From contig MKJX01000186.1 in the NCBI GenBank assembly GCA_001942415.1, forward strand, positions 1-57,229: a DNA stretch of 57,229 nucleotides. Reading direction: 5' to 3'. The position numbers and the translations under genes are program-made. Shown piece after piece: positions 10,392 to 19,610 of this stretch; the stretch's first letter is position 1; the number at the start of each line of letters is the position of its first letter. This DNA is from Pseudonocardia sp. CNS-139. Lineage in GTDB: Bacteria; Actinomycetota; Actinomycetes; Mycobacteriales; Pseudonocardiaceae. The notes below the pieces were generated by a model. That model made no database searches. It saw only the letters and a program-made list of their open reading frames with translations, and was not told the origin of the DNA.

Positions 10392-12369
10392 TCAGAACGC
10401 TGTCAGCTCCGGCGGAGGGTTGCGCAGAAGGTCGCCGATCCCGGAGTTCTCGCCGGTGATGCGCTGGTCGTGGAGCCCGGCGACAGTGAGCGCGATGTTG
10501 TGCTGGCTCGTCGTGTTCCGCTCCATGTACGCGCTGTGGCCGCGGGACTCGTCCAGGCGGGCGCATCGGGCGCCGCTCCTCCCGGGCGGAGAGGTTGATG
10601 GCCCCGTCGAGCTGGTTGGGGTCGGTGCCGTAGACCCCGGCGTCGGCGATGACGTCCCAGCGCGCTTCGAGCACTGCGACGTGTCCGGGCGCGACGCGCA
10701 GGTCTGTGATGTCGCCGGTTCCGGCGCCGGGCGAGCCGAGCAGGACCACGTCGTCGACGCCACCGGTCTGTTGCACCGCGTATCCCGTCGTGGTGGATCC
10801 GTAGGAGTGGCCCACCGCTGTCATGTGCGGGTCGTCATCGCGGGACGCGAGGACCCCGTCGACGAACGCGGCGAGCTCCGCGCCACCGGCGCGCGCTGCG
10901 CCGTCACCCAGCACACTGTGGCCGGACGTCAGCACGGTGTCCTCCTGCGGGATGTCGTATCCCAGCCACGCGACGGTGGCCACGGGCTCGCCGCGCCGTC
11001 CGGCGTCGCTCAGCTCCCGGCCTGCGACCTCCTGGATCGCCTGCACGTCTCGCACGCTGTCGACGAGGCTGTCGGCGACGTTGGTCCTGTATCCGGGGGT
11101 GTACACCGCGACGTGGTGGGCGGTGTCGAGGTCGCCGACGGCAACAGCAGCGCGCGGGCGGGCGTGGCCGGACATGTCGAGCAGCACCAGCTGCCGGTCC
11201 GGCCAGATCGCCTCTCAACGCTGGCGAGGGCATCCCGTTGCTCGGTGAGCCGCTCCATCTCGACCTCGAGCTCGTTCCTGCGCCGAATCAGGTCCGGGCT
11301 CACGCGCGCGGCCTGCGGGGAGATGCTGTCGAGACGCTCGGCAACGGCCGCGAGCTCCCGATCGACCCGTTCCTTCTCCCGTTCGAGGAGGATGCGGTTC
11401 GCCTTGTCGCGGTCCACGGCGCGGATGCCGTCCCGGTTCCCGATCCAGTCGGGATGCTCCGCGATCACCCGCTGCTTCTGGCCGGCGGCCTCGATCCGCT
11501 TCCACCACGCCGCCGTGGCCGCCGGGCCGGCGCTCACCGGAGGCGGCGGCGCGATCGGGACGGCGGGCGCCCCGGCGAAGGCCCGGATGGCGGTCGACGC
11601 GGCGGCCAGAGCGACGCCGGCGGCCGGTCCGCGCCCGGGGTTCCGCCGTCCTGGACGGCACCGGCGGTGGTCTGTCCGGCGGCGCCGCTGAGGAGGTGCG
11701 GTTCGCCGGCGCCCGAGATCACTGCCTGCGGCGCGCCCCCCGCCGCCGTCGGTCCGGCCAGGGAACGGGTCTCGACCTGGGTGCCGCTCGCCTCCTCCAG
11801 CGCGCCGACGCAGCGGGCGGCTGCGGTGTTGCGCTGCTCGGCTGCGGCGGCGGCCTGGTCCCGGGCGGTGTTCAGAGCGCGTTCCGCCTGGTCGACGGCG
11901 GTGGCGGCGGAGCGCTCGCGGGCGTCGGCGTCGGCGCGGCGCAGCTCGGCGTCCTGCTGGCCGAGCGGGTCCAGGCGGGCCTGGGCGTCGGTGGCGGCGC
12001 CGTCTCGCGGTCGGCGTCGGACCGGGCGGTGGCGCGGTCGGTGGTGGCGCGGTCGCGGGCGGCCGCGGCCGCCGCCGCGTCGGCCTGGGCGGCGCGGGCG
12101 GCGTCCTGGGCCGCGGCCAGCTCGGTCGCGTAGCCGGCGAGCGCGCGGCTCGCCGTGCCGTAGGACGCCGCGAGGCCGGTGAGGTCCGGGCCGGTGGCGG
12201 TCAGCAGGGCGGTGAACGAGGTCGCCGCGGGGCCGCTCCACTGCTGCGGCCCGAGGCCGGACTCGATCGCCCGCAGGCGGGTGCCGATCTCGGCGGCCCG
12301 GTCCTCGACCGTGGCGAGGAGGGCGGCGACGCGCCGGATCTGTTCGGGTTCGCCCGGGAGCGGGTTCAT
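10392..12369 (-). CDS. Putative T7SS effector: WXG-type N-terminal domain fused to DUF1023 alpha/beta hydrolase
   Basis: About 659 residues. Residues 1-200 resemble the N-terminus of the protein at 6885-8244 (EPEQIRRVAALLA, WXG-type QWSGPAATSF, a long Ala-rich helix and AAARCVGALEEA). A linker and a second coiled region (DIRRR/ELEVEMERLTEQ-type) lead to a DUF1023 hydrolase with LVLLDMSG, AVYTPGYRTNV, the nucleophile elbow GHSYGS and a late GHSAYM histidine. DUF1023 hydrolases are often joined to ESX-type domains in actinobacteria. At least four apparent base losses (near 12000, 11640, 11205 and 10575) split the gene; repaired, it ends PPPELTAF at 10392. ATG overlaps the stop of the upstream small gene. 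Substrate unknown; lipid, peptide or ester cleavage outside the cell is possible. Confidence 0.78.
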
Positions 12370-12685
12370 CGGGTCTCCCCGCCGGCCGGGACGAGCATCG
12401 CGTTCTCGATCCGGCTCTCGGTGGCCGTGTACGCCTCGATCGCGCCTTCGGCGAGGGCGAGGCACTTGCCGATGTTGTCGGTGATGCGGGCGCGGCCGGC
12501 GGTCCAGTGGACGGTGAACCGGTCGACCGCGCCGCGACGTCGGCGCCGCCGAACGCGGCGGCGTCGGCCTCGGTGCCGTGGGCGGGCAGGTCGGTGAGCT
12601 CGACGAGCAGCGTCTGGAGCTCGCTGCGGAGCCGGCCGAGCTCGGGGACGTCCACGAAGACGTCGACCGGGGCGATGTATGCCAT
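12366..12685 (-). CDS. Small ESX/EspC-like secreted helical protein
   Basis: About 106 residues once one base near 12530 is restored. Pattern: short start with FVDVPELGRLRSEL, a first helix, then VDRFTVHWTAGRARITDN (W-x-A turn), a second helix and AYTATESRIENA. This is the two-helix shape of ESX and EspC-like partners of WXG100 proteins. It follows the WXG100 gene by 19 bp and its TGA overlaps the ATG of the hydrolase effector (ATGA), so all three are likely co-translated. It may be the heterodimer partner of the WXG100 protein. Confidence 0.72.
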
Positions 12686-12704
12686 CGTCGGGCTCCTGCC
12701 TGGC

Positions 12705-12995
12705 TCAGCGGCCGGCCGCGGCGCGGAGCGAGTCCTCGGTCTCCTCGTAGGCGCGGGCGGCCTCGTCGAGGAAGATCCCCATGGAGTCCATCGCCTGCTG
12801 CACCTGCGTGGCGCCGGCCTGCCACTCCTGCCACCGGGCCTGGAACGCGGCCGAGGCGGCGCCCTCCCAGCTGGCCGCGAGCGTCTGGATCTGGCCGGTC
12901 AGCCGGCCGAGGGTGTCGTTGACCTCCGCGGCGCCGGTCTTGACGGTGGTGGACTGCTGGCGCAGGTCCTCGGACTGCACACCGATGCGGGCCAT
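12705..12995 (-). CDS. WXG100 family protein (EsxA-like)
   Basis: 96 residues, intact. Helix 1, then the WXG turn as ASWEGAASAAF near residue 43, then helix 2 (ARWQEWQAGATQVQQAM) and a C-terminal Y-x-x-x-D/E-like signal region (AYEETEDSLR), as in substrates of type VII secretion. ATG follows a strong AGGAGG. It is the first gene of the minus-strand operon, 48 bp downstream of conserved block A, and 116 bp divergent from the gene at 13111. Confidence 0.92.
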   Translation of the reverse strand: MARIGVQSEDLRQQSTTVKTGAAEVNDTLGRLTGQIQTLAASWEGAASAAFQARWQEWQAGATQVQQAMDSMGIFLDEAARAYEETEDSLRAAAGR

Positions 12996-13043
12996 CGCGT
13001 ACCTCCTGTGGTCTGTGGTCGGGTCGCACAGCTCGTGCGGGAG

Positions 13044-13096
13044 GACGGTCGCAGCCGGGAGGGCCTCCGATGAAGGAAGAGTTCTTCCCGGTGCCG
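13044..13096 (-). promoter_or_regulatory. Conserved upstream block, copy A
   Basis: A 53-bp block in the divergent gap before the WXG100 gene. It contains GACGGTCGCAGCCGGG and TGAAGGAAGAGTTCTTCCC, matching copy B at 8280-8331 in both segments with an 11-bp variable middle. A perfect GGAAGA-GT-TCTTCC inverted repeat lies at 13074-13087. Conservation in two upstream regions and the inverted repeat argue for a common regulator of the secretion genes. Confidence 0.62.
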
Positions 13097-13110
13097 CATA
13101 AGATCGGCTC

Positions 13111-13950
13111 GTGGACGCCGGGGAGGGGCCGACCGCACGGGTGAGCGGGCTGATCCCGCCCGGTGCCGGCGCACCCCGGGTGATCGACCTGCACGCCGGC
13201 GAGGTCTGGTGGATCGGCCGCCGGGACGAGGAGTTCCTCGCCGCCCGCCCCGAGCTCGCGGCCTCCCACCTCGCGGTGCCGGGCGCGCGGCCGGACCTGT
13301 CGGTGCGCCAGCTGGAGCTGCGGGTCGGCGCGGTCGGGGTGGCGATCCGCAGCGAACGCGGCAGCAGCGTCGTGGTCGACGGGACGGTCCGGCCGGACCC
13401 CGTCGTGCTGACGCTGGGCACGAGCTACGTCAGCCCGACGCCCTCCGGGCAGTACGTCGACTTCGAGCTGACGGTGGTGCGGGCCGAGGACTTCGGCGCG
13501 CAGGACGCCCTCGCGGGCAGCGGCACCACGCTGCTGCTGCGGATCGCGCTCGAACCCCGGTCGCTCGCCTGGACGGTCGCGCACGCGCTGGCGTGGCCGT
13601 GCATGCCGTCGCGCCGGCGACCGCACAACCCGGGGTGGTCCGGCCGGGACGTCGCCGACCGGCTGGAGCAGCTCGGCTGGACGATCACCGGGCAGAACGT
13701 GATCACGGTGCTCGGCCGGCAGCTGCACGGGCTGGCGGAGCGGGTGGCGGACTGTCGCCTGACCGACGGCCGGCGGGCCGACCAGGTGTTCCCGTCGTGG
13801 CCGCCGTGGCTCGACGAGGAGTCGGAGGACGAGACCCGGGACCAGCGGGCCGAACGGCGCAACCGCTTCGTCGCGGAGGCGCTCTGGCGGGCGCGGGCGG
13901 TCGCGCCGGACGTGATCGACGGACCGCGGACCGGATCCGCGCCGTCCTGA
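13111..13950 (+). CDS. Conserved hypothetical protein of the T7SS-like locus
   Basis: 279 residues from GTG, intact. The first half is strand-rich, with DLHAGEVWWIGRRDEEF and SVVVDGTVRPDPVVLTLGTSYV, and could be a divergent FHA-like fold. The second half is helical with an HTH-like stretch (GRDVADRLEQLGWTITGQNV) and an acidic, charged C-terminus (DEESEDETRDQRAERR). I do not recognise the family. It is transcribed away from the WXG100 operon across the conserved block A, which would suit a regulator or a phosphopeptide reader for the kinase; both ideas are inference. Confidence 0.7.
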   Translation: MDAGEGPTARVSGLIPPGAGAPRVIDLHAGEVWWIGRRDEEFLAARPELAASHLAVPGARPDLSVRQLELRVGAVGVAIRSERGSSVVVDGTVRPDPVVLTLGTSYVSPTPSGQYVDFELTVVRAEDFGAQDALAGSGTTLLLRIALEPRSLAWTVAHALAWPCMPSRRRPHNPGWSGRDVADRLEQLGWTITGQNVITVLGRQLHGLAERVADCRLTDGRRADQVFPSWPPWLDEESEDETRDQRAERRNRFVAEALWRARAVAPDVIDGPRTGSAPS

Positions 13951-13988
13951 GAGCGCGGCGATCACACGTCCGGGTGATACTCCCCGGC

Positions 13989-15063
13989 GTGACCGCCGAC
14001 GCCGCTGCCCCGACCCCGCCCGCCAGCACGATCGCAGTGATCCCCGGTGACGGGATCGGCACCGAGGTGATCGCCGCCGCCCGCGAGGTGCTGGACGCCG
14101 CGAGCGCCCGGCACGGGATCGCGCTGGAGTACACCGAGTTCGACTGGTCGTGCCGGCGCTACCAGGAGCAGGGCGCGATGATGCCGCCCGACGGCCTGGA
14201 GACCCTGCGCGGCTTCGACGCGATCCTGCTCGGCGCCGTCGGCTGGCCCGGGGTGCCCGACCACGTGTCGCTGTGGGGCCTGCTCATCCCGATCCGCCGG
14301 ACGTTCCGCCAGTACGTGAACCTGCGGCCGATCCGGCTGTTCGACGGCGTGCAGAGCCCGCTGCGCACCGCGGACGACGTGGACTTCGTGGTGGTGCGGG
14401 AGAACGTGGAGGGCGAGTACAGCGAGGTCGGCGGGCGGGTCAACCGCGGGCTGCCGGAGGAGGCCGCGATCCAGGAGTCGATCTTCACGCGGGCCGGGGT
14501 GAGCCGCATCGCGGACTTCGCGTTCGAGCTCGCGGCCGCCCGCCGCGGCCACGTGACGTCGGCGACCAAGTCCAACGGGATCGTGCACACGCTCCCGTTC
14601 TGGGACGAGGTGGTGGCCGAGCGCGCGGCCCGGCACCCGGACGTCCGGTTCGACAGCGAGCACATCGACGCGCTGGCGGCGAAGTTCGTGCTCCAGCCGG
14701 AGCGGTTCGACGTGGTGGTGGGCTCCAACCTGTTCGGCGACATCCTGTCCGACCTCGCCGCGGCCGTGGCCGGGTCGATCGGGATCGCGCCGTCGGCCAA
14801 CCTGGACCCGACGCGCGAGTCCCGTCGATGTTCGAGCCGGTGCACGGCTCGGCCCGGACATCGCCGGGAAGGGCGTGGCCAACCCCGTGGGCGCGTGTGG
14901 TCGGCGGCGCTGATGCTGCAGCACCTCGGGCACACGGCCGCCGCCGCCGACTCGTCGCGGCGATGGAGGCCACGCTCGCCAAGCCCGAGACCCGCACGGC
15001 CGACCTCGGCGGCACGGCCTCGACGGCCGAGGTCACCGCCGCCTGGTGGCGCACCTGGCCTGA
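13989..15063 (+). CDS. Tartrate/D-malate dehydrogenase-type beta-decarboxylating dehydrogenase
   Basis: About 360 residues after repair. It opens with IAVIPGDGIGTEV and carries the isocitrate/isopropylmalate dehydrogenase signature: RENVEGEYSEVGG, TSATKSNGI, and the metal site around VGSNLFGDILSDLAAA. The pattern fits the TtuC/DmlA branch (oxidative decarboxylation of D-malate, tartrate or related acids with NAD+ and a divalent metal), rather than LeuB. Five apparent base losses cluster between 14821 and 15040; the expected FEPVHGSAPDIAGKG motif is recovered by repair and the stop falls at 15063. The start is uncertain: GTG 13989 or GTG 13974. Confidence 0.8.
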
Positions 15064-15075
15064 GCGGGCCGGGGA

Positions 15076-16443
15076 TCAGCGCAGCACCTTGCCCGGGTTG
15101 AGGATGCCCAGCGGGTCGAACGCGCGCTTGATGTCGCGGTGCAGGCGGGTGCTCAGCGCGCCCAGCTCGGTCTCCAGCCAGTCGCGCTTGAGCACGCCGA
15201 CGCCGTGCTCGCCGGTGATCGTGCCGCCCAGCGCCAGCCCGAGCCGCATGATCGCGTCGAACGCCTCCTGCGCCCGCTCGACGGCGGCCGGGTCGCCGCG
15301 GTCGAAGACCACCGTCGGGTGCATGTTGCCGTCGCCGACATGGCCGGGGCACGAGACCGTGACGCGGTGCTCCTCCGCGATCGCGGTGATCCCGGCCAGC
15401 AGCTCGACCAGCCGCGACCGCGGCACCGCGACGTCGTCGATGAGGGTGGCGCCGAGCTTCTCGATCGCGAAGTGGACGATCCGGCGGGCCTCCAGGAGCA
15501 TGTCCGACTCGGCCGCGTCGGACGCGACGGCGACGTCGAGCGCGCCCAGCCCGGTGCAGATCGCGCCCATCGCCTCGACGTCGGCGGCGGCCCGCGGGCC
15601 GCGGTCGGACTGGGTGATCAGCAGCGCGCCCACGCCCGTCGGCAGGCCCATGTCGCGGTAGTCCTGGATCGCGCGCACGGTGACGCCGTCGAGGAACTCG
15701 CACATCGACGGCTGCAGCCCGGCGGCCATGATCCTCGTGACGGCGGTGAGCGCGTCGGCGGCGGAGGCGAACGCGGCGGCCATCGTCAGCGCCGTCTCCG
15801 GCGCCGGCTTGAGCCCGAGCGTCGCCTCGGTGATCACGCCGAGCGTGCCCTCCGACCCCACGATGAGCTTGGTCAGGTCGTAGCCGGCGACGCCCTTGGC
15901 GGTGCGCCGGCCGGTGCGCAGGATCTCCCCGCTCGCGGTGACGACCTCCAGCCCGCGGACGAAGTCCGTGGTCACGCCGTACTTCACGCAGCACAGCCCG
16001 CCCGCGTTGGTGGCGAGGTTGCCGCCGATCGTCGACAGCTCCCACGACGACGGGTCCGGCGGGTAGTAGAGCCCGTGCTCCAGCACCGCGCGCGACAGCA
16101 CGGCGTTGAGCACGCCCGGCTGCACCACCGCGACCTGGTCGACCGGGTTGACCTCGACGATCCGGTCCATCCCGCGCATCGACAGCACGATCCCGCCCTC
16201 GACGGCGTTGGCCGCGCCGGACAGACCCGTGCGCGCGCCCTGCGGCACCACCGGCACCCGGTGCGCGGACGCGACCCGCATGACGTGCTGCACCTGCTCG
16301 GTCGCCGTCGGCCGCACGACCGCCAGCGGCACCCCGGACGGGCAGAAGTTGGCCTCGTCGTGCCGGTAGGCCTCGGTGCTGGCCGGGTCGGTGAGGACGG
16401 CGTCGGCGGGCAGCCCGGCGGCGAGCTCGTCGAGAACGGTCAT
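15076..16443 (-). CDS. glcD: FAD-linked oxidase, glycolate/D-lactate type
   Basis: 455 residues, intact. PCMH-type FAD domain (VPQGARTGLSGAANAVEGGIVLS; TIGGNLATNAGGLCCVKYGVTTD; VGSEGTLGVITEATLGL) and a C-terminal cap with CPGHVGDGNMHPTVVFD and TGEHGVGVLKRDW. It oxidises a 2-hydroxy acid (glycolate or D-lactate in the family) to a 2-oxo acid. ATG 16443 overlaps the GntR stop (ATGA), so the pair is one operon. Next to pentonate-type genes it may oxidise glycolate made from glycolaldehyde; this is inference. Confidence 0.88.
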   Translation of the reverse strand: MTVLDELAAGLPADAVLTDPASTEAYRHDEANFCPSGVPLAVVRPTATEQVQHVMRVASAHRVPVVPQGARTGLSGAANAVEGGIVLSMRGMDRIVEVNPVDQVAVVQPGVLNAVLSRAVLEHGLYYPPDPSSWELSTIGGNLATNAGGLCCVKYGVTTDFVRGLEVVTASGEILRTGRRTAKGVAGYDLTKLIVGSEGTLGVITEATLGLKPAPETALTMAAAFASAADALTAVTRIMAAGLQPSMCEFLDGVTVRAIQDYRDMGLPTGVGALLITQSDRGPRAAADVEAMGAICTGLGALDVAVASDAAESDMLLEARRIVHFAIEKLGATLIDDVAVPRSRLVELLAGITAIAEEHRVTVSCPGHVGDGNMHPTVVFDRGDPAAVERAQEAFDAIMRLGLALGGTITGEHGVGVLKRDWLETELGALSTRLHRDIKRAFDPLGILNPGKVLR

Positions 16444-17112
16444 CGGTCTCCTTCGGCGTACGTGGGGCGCAGGCGCTGGTAGTAGGACTGCTCCAGGTGC
16501 TCGCGCATCGCGGCGGCGGCCGCGTCCGGGTCGGCGGCGAGCACGGCGTCGGCGACCGCGCGGTGCTCGGCGAGCGCCTTCGGGCCGATGCCGCGGTCGT
16601 AGTGCAGGCGGTAGATGTGCAGGTGCCAGTGGGTGCGCTGGAACGCCTGGCGCACCTGGTCGCTCCCGGCCAGCTCGGCGACGAGCAGATGGAACCGGGC
16701 GTCGTGCGCGGTGAAGGCCCGGTAGGCGGCGTAGGTGTCGTCGGCGGGCGCCTCGGCCGTCGCCATCTCCGCGGCGAGCCGGGCCCGCCCGTCGCGCTCG
16801 GCCCGTTCGGCGGCGCGCGCGGCCGTCCACGGCTCGATGAGCAGCCGGAACTGGTAGAGGTCGTCGAGCTGCGCCAACGTGAGCAGCGGGGTGGTGCGGT
16901 AGCCGCGCAGCGGCTCCTTGACGACGAGCTGCGCCGACTCCAGCCGGGCCAGCGCCTCGCGGACCGGTGTGGGGGAGACGCCCAGCTGCCGGGCGAGGCC
17001 GTCGATGGAGACCCGGTCGCCGGGGGCGGATGCCGTTGTCCATGATCATCGCCTTGATCGCCTCGTGGACGTCGTCGGCGAGCACGGCACGGCGGACGGG
17101 GGCCTCGTGCAC
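16440..17112 (-). CDS. GntR-family regulator with FCD domain
   Basis: About 224 residues. N-terminal winged helix (LARQLGVSPTPVREALARLESAQLV) and a helical FCD ligand domain with the metal/ligand residues seen in AHDARFHLLVAELAG, RTHWHLHIYRL and AEHRAVADAVLAAD. GTG start at 17112. One apparent base loss near 17027 joins the N-terminal helix to the winged helix. Probably senses a sugar acid or hydroxy acid and controls the divergent genes at 17201 and its own operon with glcD through the palindrome at 17146-17157. Confidence 0.85.
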
Positions 17113-17145
17113 GGCTACCTCCGACCCCCGGCAGTTGACCGGCAG

Positions 17146-17157
17146 ATCCTATAGGAT
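17146..17157. promoter_or_regulatory. Palindromic operator candidate
   Basis: ATCCTATAGGAT is a perfect 12-bp palindrome, unusually AT-rich for this DNA, in the 88-bp gap between the GntR gene and the FAH-family gene. FCD-type GntR proteins bind short palindromes with a few central bases, so it is the natural candidate operator. Confidence 0.6.
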
Positions 17158-17200
17158 TCGGCGCCGACCGAGACCCTCCCGGAACAGGAGCCGGTGCCGC

Positions 17201-18106
17201 ATGGAGATCGTCCGCTACGTCGAGCCCGGGTCGCAGCAGCCCCGGGTCGGGGTGCGCCGGGACGGGCGGGTCGCGCCCGTCGTGTACGGCAGCGTCGCCG
17301 AGTTGCTGCGGGAGCCGCTCGCGGCGCTCCGCGCCGGGCTCGGGCCGACCGGCCCCGACCTGCCGGCCGCGGACGTCACCTTCCTCCCGCCGGTGGACGG
17401 GCGCACCGAGCTGTGGGCCGCCGGCGTCACCTACGAGCGCTCCCGGACGGGCCGCGTCGAGGAGAGCAGCGCGGCGACGATCTACGAGAAGGTCTACGAC
17501 GCCGAGCGGCCGGAGATCTTCTTCAAGTCGGTGGCCTGGCGGCTCGTCACCGACGGCGAGCCGGTCGCGCTGCGCGCCGACTCGGTGCTCGACGTGCCCG
17601 AACCGGAGCTGGCGGTGGTGGTCAACAGCGCCGGCGAGATCGTCGGCTACACCGTCTGCAACGACATGAGCTCACGCTCGATCGAGGGCGAGAACCCGCT
17701 CTACCTGCCGCAGGCCAAGATCTACTCCGGCGCCTGCTCGGTGGCGTCCGGCATCCGGCCGGCGTGGGAGGTCGACGCCGCGGACCTCGCGATCACGTTG
17801 AGTGTGCTGCGGAACGGCCAGGTCGCCTACGCGGGGGAGACGAGCACCGCGCGCCTGCACCGGACGCTCGCCGACCTCGTCGAGACGCTGTACGCGCCCA
17901 CCGACTTCCCGGACGGCGCGGTGCTCTCGACCGGCACCGGGATCGTCCCGGAGATGAGCTTCTCGCTCGCCGAGGGCGACGTCGTCGAGATCGCGATCGC
18001 GCAGGTGGGCACGCTGACCAACCCGGTCGTGCGCGGCCGCGAGCCGCTGACCTGGCTCGTCGACGCGCTCGACCGGCCCGACGCCCGGAAGAGGGTGCAG
18101 CGATGA
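17201..18106 (+). CDS. FAH-family 2-keto-3-deoxy-pentonate dehydratase-like protein
   Basis: 301 residues, intact. Carries the FAH-fold metal-site pattern: FFKSVAWRLV, VPEPELAVVV, GYTVCNDMSSRSIEGENPLYLPQAKIY. The long form with ERPEIFFK resembles 2-keto-3-deoxy-D-arabinonate dehydratases, which make 2-ketoglutarate semialdehyde, more than simple acylpyruvases. The next gene, a semialdehyde dehydrogenase, overlaps it by ATGA and supports this reading. ATG at 17201 is preceded by GGAACAGGAG. Confidence 0.8.
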   Translation: MEIVRYVEPGSQQPRVGVRRDGRVAPVVYGSVAELLREPLAALRAGLGPTGPDLPAADVTFLPPVDGRTELWAAGVTYERSRTGRVEESSAATIYEKVYDAERPEIFFKSVAWRLVTDGEPVALRADSVLDVPEPELAVVVNSAGEIVGYTVCNDMSSRSIEGENPLYLPQAKIYSGACSVASGIRPAWEVDAADLAITLSVLRNGQVAYAGETSTARLHRTLADLVETLYAPTDFPDGAVLSTGTGIVPEMSFSLAEGDVVEIAIAQVGTLTNPVVRGREPLTWLVDALDRPDARKRVQR

Positions 18107-19561
18107 CCGTGCCGGACACCACCCCCGACCAGCTGGACGCGGTGCTCGCCGCGGCGGCTGCTGCGGCGGGCCCGCTGGCGGCCCTTCGCCCGGGCGAGCG
18201 CGCGGTGCTGCTGCGCGCCGCCGCCGATGCGCTGGACGCCGCGGCCGGCGAGCTGGTGCCGATCGCGATGGAGGAGTCCGCGCTCCCGCAGGGGCGCCTG
18301 ACGGGCGAGGTCGCGCGGTCCTCCTTCCAGTTGCGGCTCTTCGCCGACGCGCTGGAGGAGGGCTCCTACCTGGAGGTCACGCTCGACTCCGCCGACCCGG
18401 ACGCCGCGCCCGCGCCGCGCCCGGACCTGCGCCGGATGCTCGTGCCGCTGGGCCCGGTGCTCGTCTTCGCCGCCAGCAACTTCCCGTTCGCCTTCTCCGT
18501 GCCCGGCGGCGACACGCGTCCGCGCTGGCCGCGGGATCGCCGGTGGTCGTCAAGGCGCACCCGGGCCACCCGCGCCTGTCGCGGCGCACGGGCGAGGTGC
18601 TGGTCGAGGCCCTGCGCGCGGCCGGCGCGCCCGAGGGCACGCTCGCGGTGGTCCACGGCCTCGACGTGGGCGCGCCGCGCTCACCGACCCGCGGGTGAAG
18701 GCGGGCGCGTTCACCGGGTCGGTCCGCGGCGGGCGGGCGCTGCTCGACGTCGCGTCCACCCGGGCCGAGCCGATCCCGTTCTACGGCGAGCTGGGCAGCC
18801 TCAACCCCGTGTTCGTGACGCCGGCCGCGGTCGCCGCGCGCGGGCCCGCGATCGCCGAGGGCTACGTCGGGTCGTTCACGCTCGGCACCGGGCAGTTCTG
18901 CACCAAGCCGGGCCTGCTGTTCCTCCCGGCCGGGCACGGGCTGGAGGAGCGGCTGGCCGAGCTGGTGCGCGCCACGGCGCCGGCCGGGATGCTCAACGAC
19001 CGCATCCGCGCAGGTCACACGCACGAGCGCGACCGGCTGGAGGGCCTGGGCCCGATCCGCACGCTCGTGCCGGGCGGCGACGACCCCGCGGGTGTGGCGC
19101 CCACGCTGCTCGCCACCACGGCGAAGGAGCTGCTCGCCGACCCGGACCCGGTGCTGCAGGAGTGCTTCGGGCCGACGTCGATCGTGGTCGAGTACGACGG
19201 GCCGGACGAGATGCTGGCCGCGGCGGCGGCGTTCGGCGGCAACCTGACCGCCACCGTGCACGCCGAGGACGCCGACGCGCCGGCCCTCCCGCCGCTGCTC
19301 GACGCGCTGCGCGACCGCGCCGGCCGGCTCGTCTACAACGGGTGGCCGACGGGGGTGGCCGTGGCGTGGGCGATGCACCACGGTGGCCCGTACCCGGCGA
19401 CGACGGCGTCGATCCACACGTCGGTCGGGGTGAGCGCGGTCCGGCGGTTCCTGCGCCCGGTCTGCTACCAGAACACGCCGCAGGCGCTGCTGCCCGAGGC
19501 GCTGCGTGACGGCAACCCGCTCGGCGTGCCGCGGCGCGTCGACGGCGTGCTGGAGCGCTGA
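18103..19561 (+). CDS. 2-ketoglutarate semialdehyde (2,5-dioxovalerate) dehydrogenase-like ALDH
   Basis: About 487 residues after repair. Aldehyde-dehydrogenase family: FAASNFPFAFSVPGGDT, SPVVVKAHPGHP, catalytic Glu in FYGELGSLNPVF and catalytic Cys in TGQFCTKPGL. The compact pattern matches the NADP-linked KGSADH/YagF-like ALDHs that finish oxidative pentose routes by making 2-oxoglutarate. Two apparent base losses (near 18512 and 18677) split the cofactor domain. Starts with an ATGA overlap from the dehydratase gene. Confidence 0.85.
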
Positions 19562-19589
19562 CCACGCGGTTCTTGTCGCGGCGGGCAGG

Positions 19590-19608
19590 TGTGGTTAGCC
19601 TTCCCTGA
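19590..19608 (+). promoter_or_regulatory. Putative iron box (IdeR/DtxR operator)
   Basis: TGTGGTTAGCCTTCCCTGA matches the IdeR/DtxR consensus at about 14 of 19 positions, including the conserved GGTTAG core. It ends 2 bp before the ATG of the siderophore-binding lipoprotein, so repressor binding would cover the start region and the message may be almost leaderless. Confidence 0.55.
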
Positions 19609-19610
19609 CC

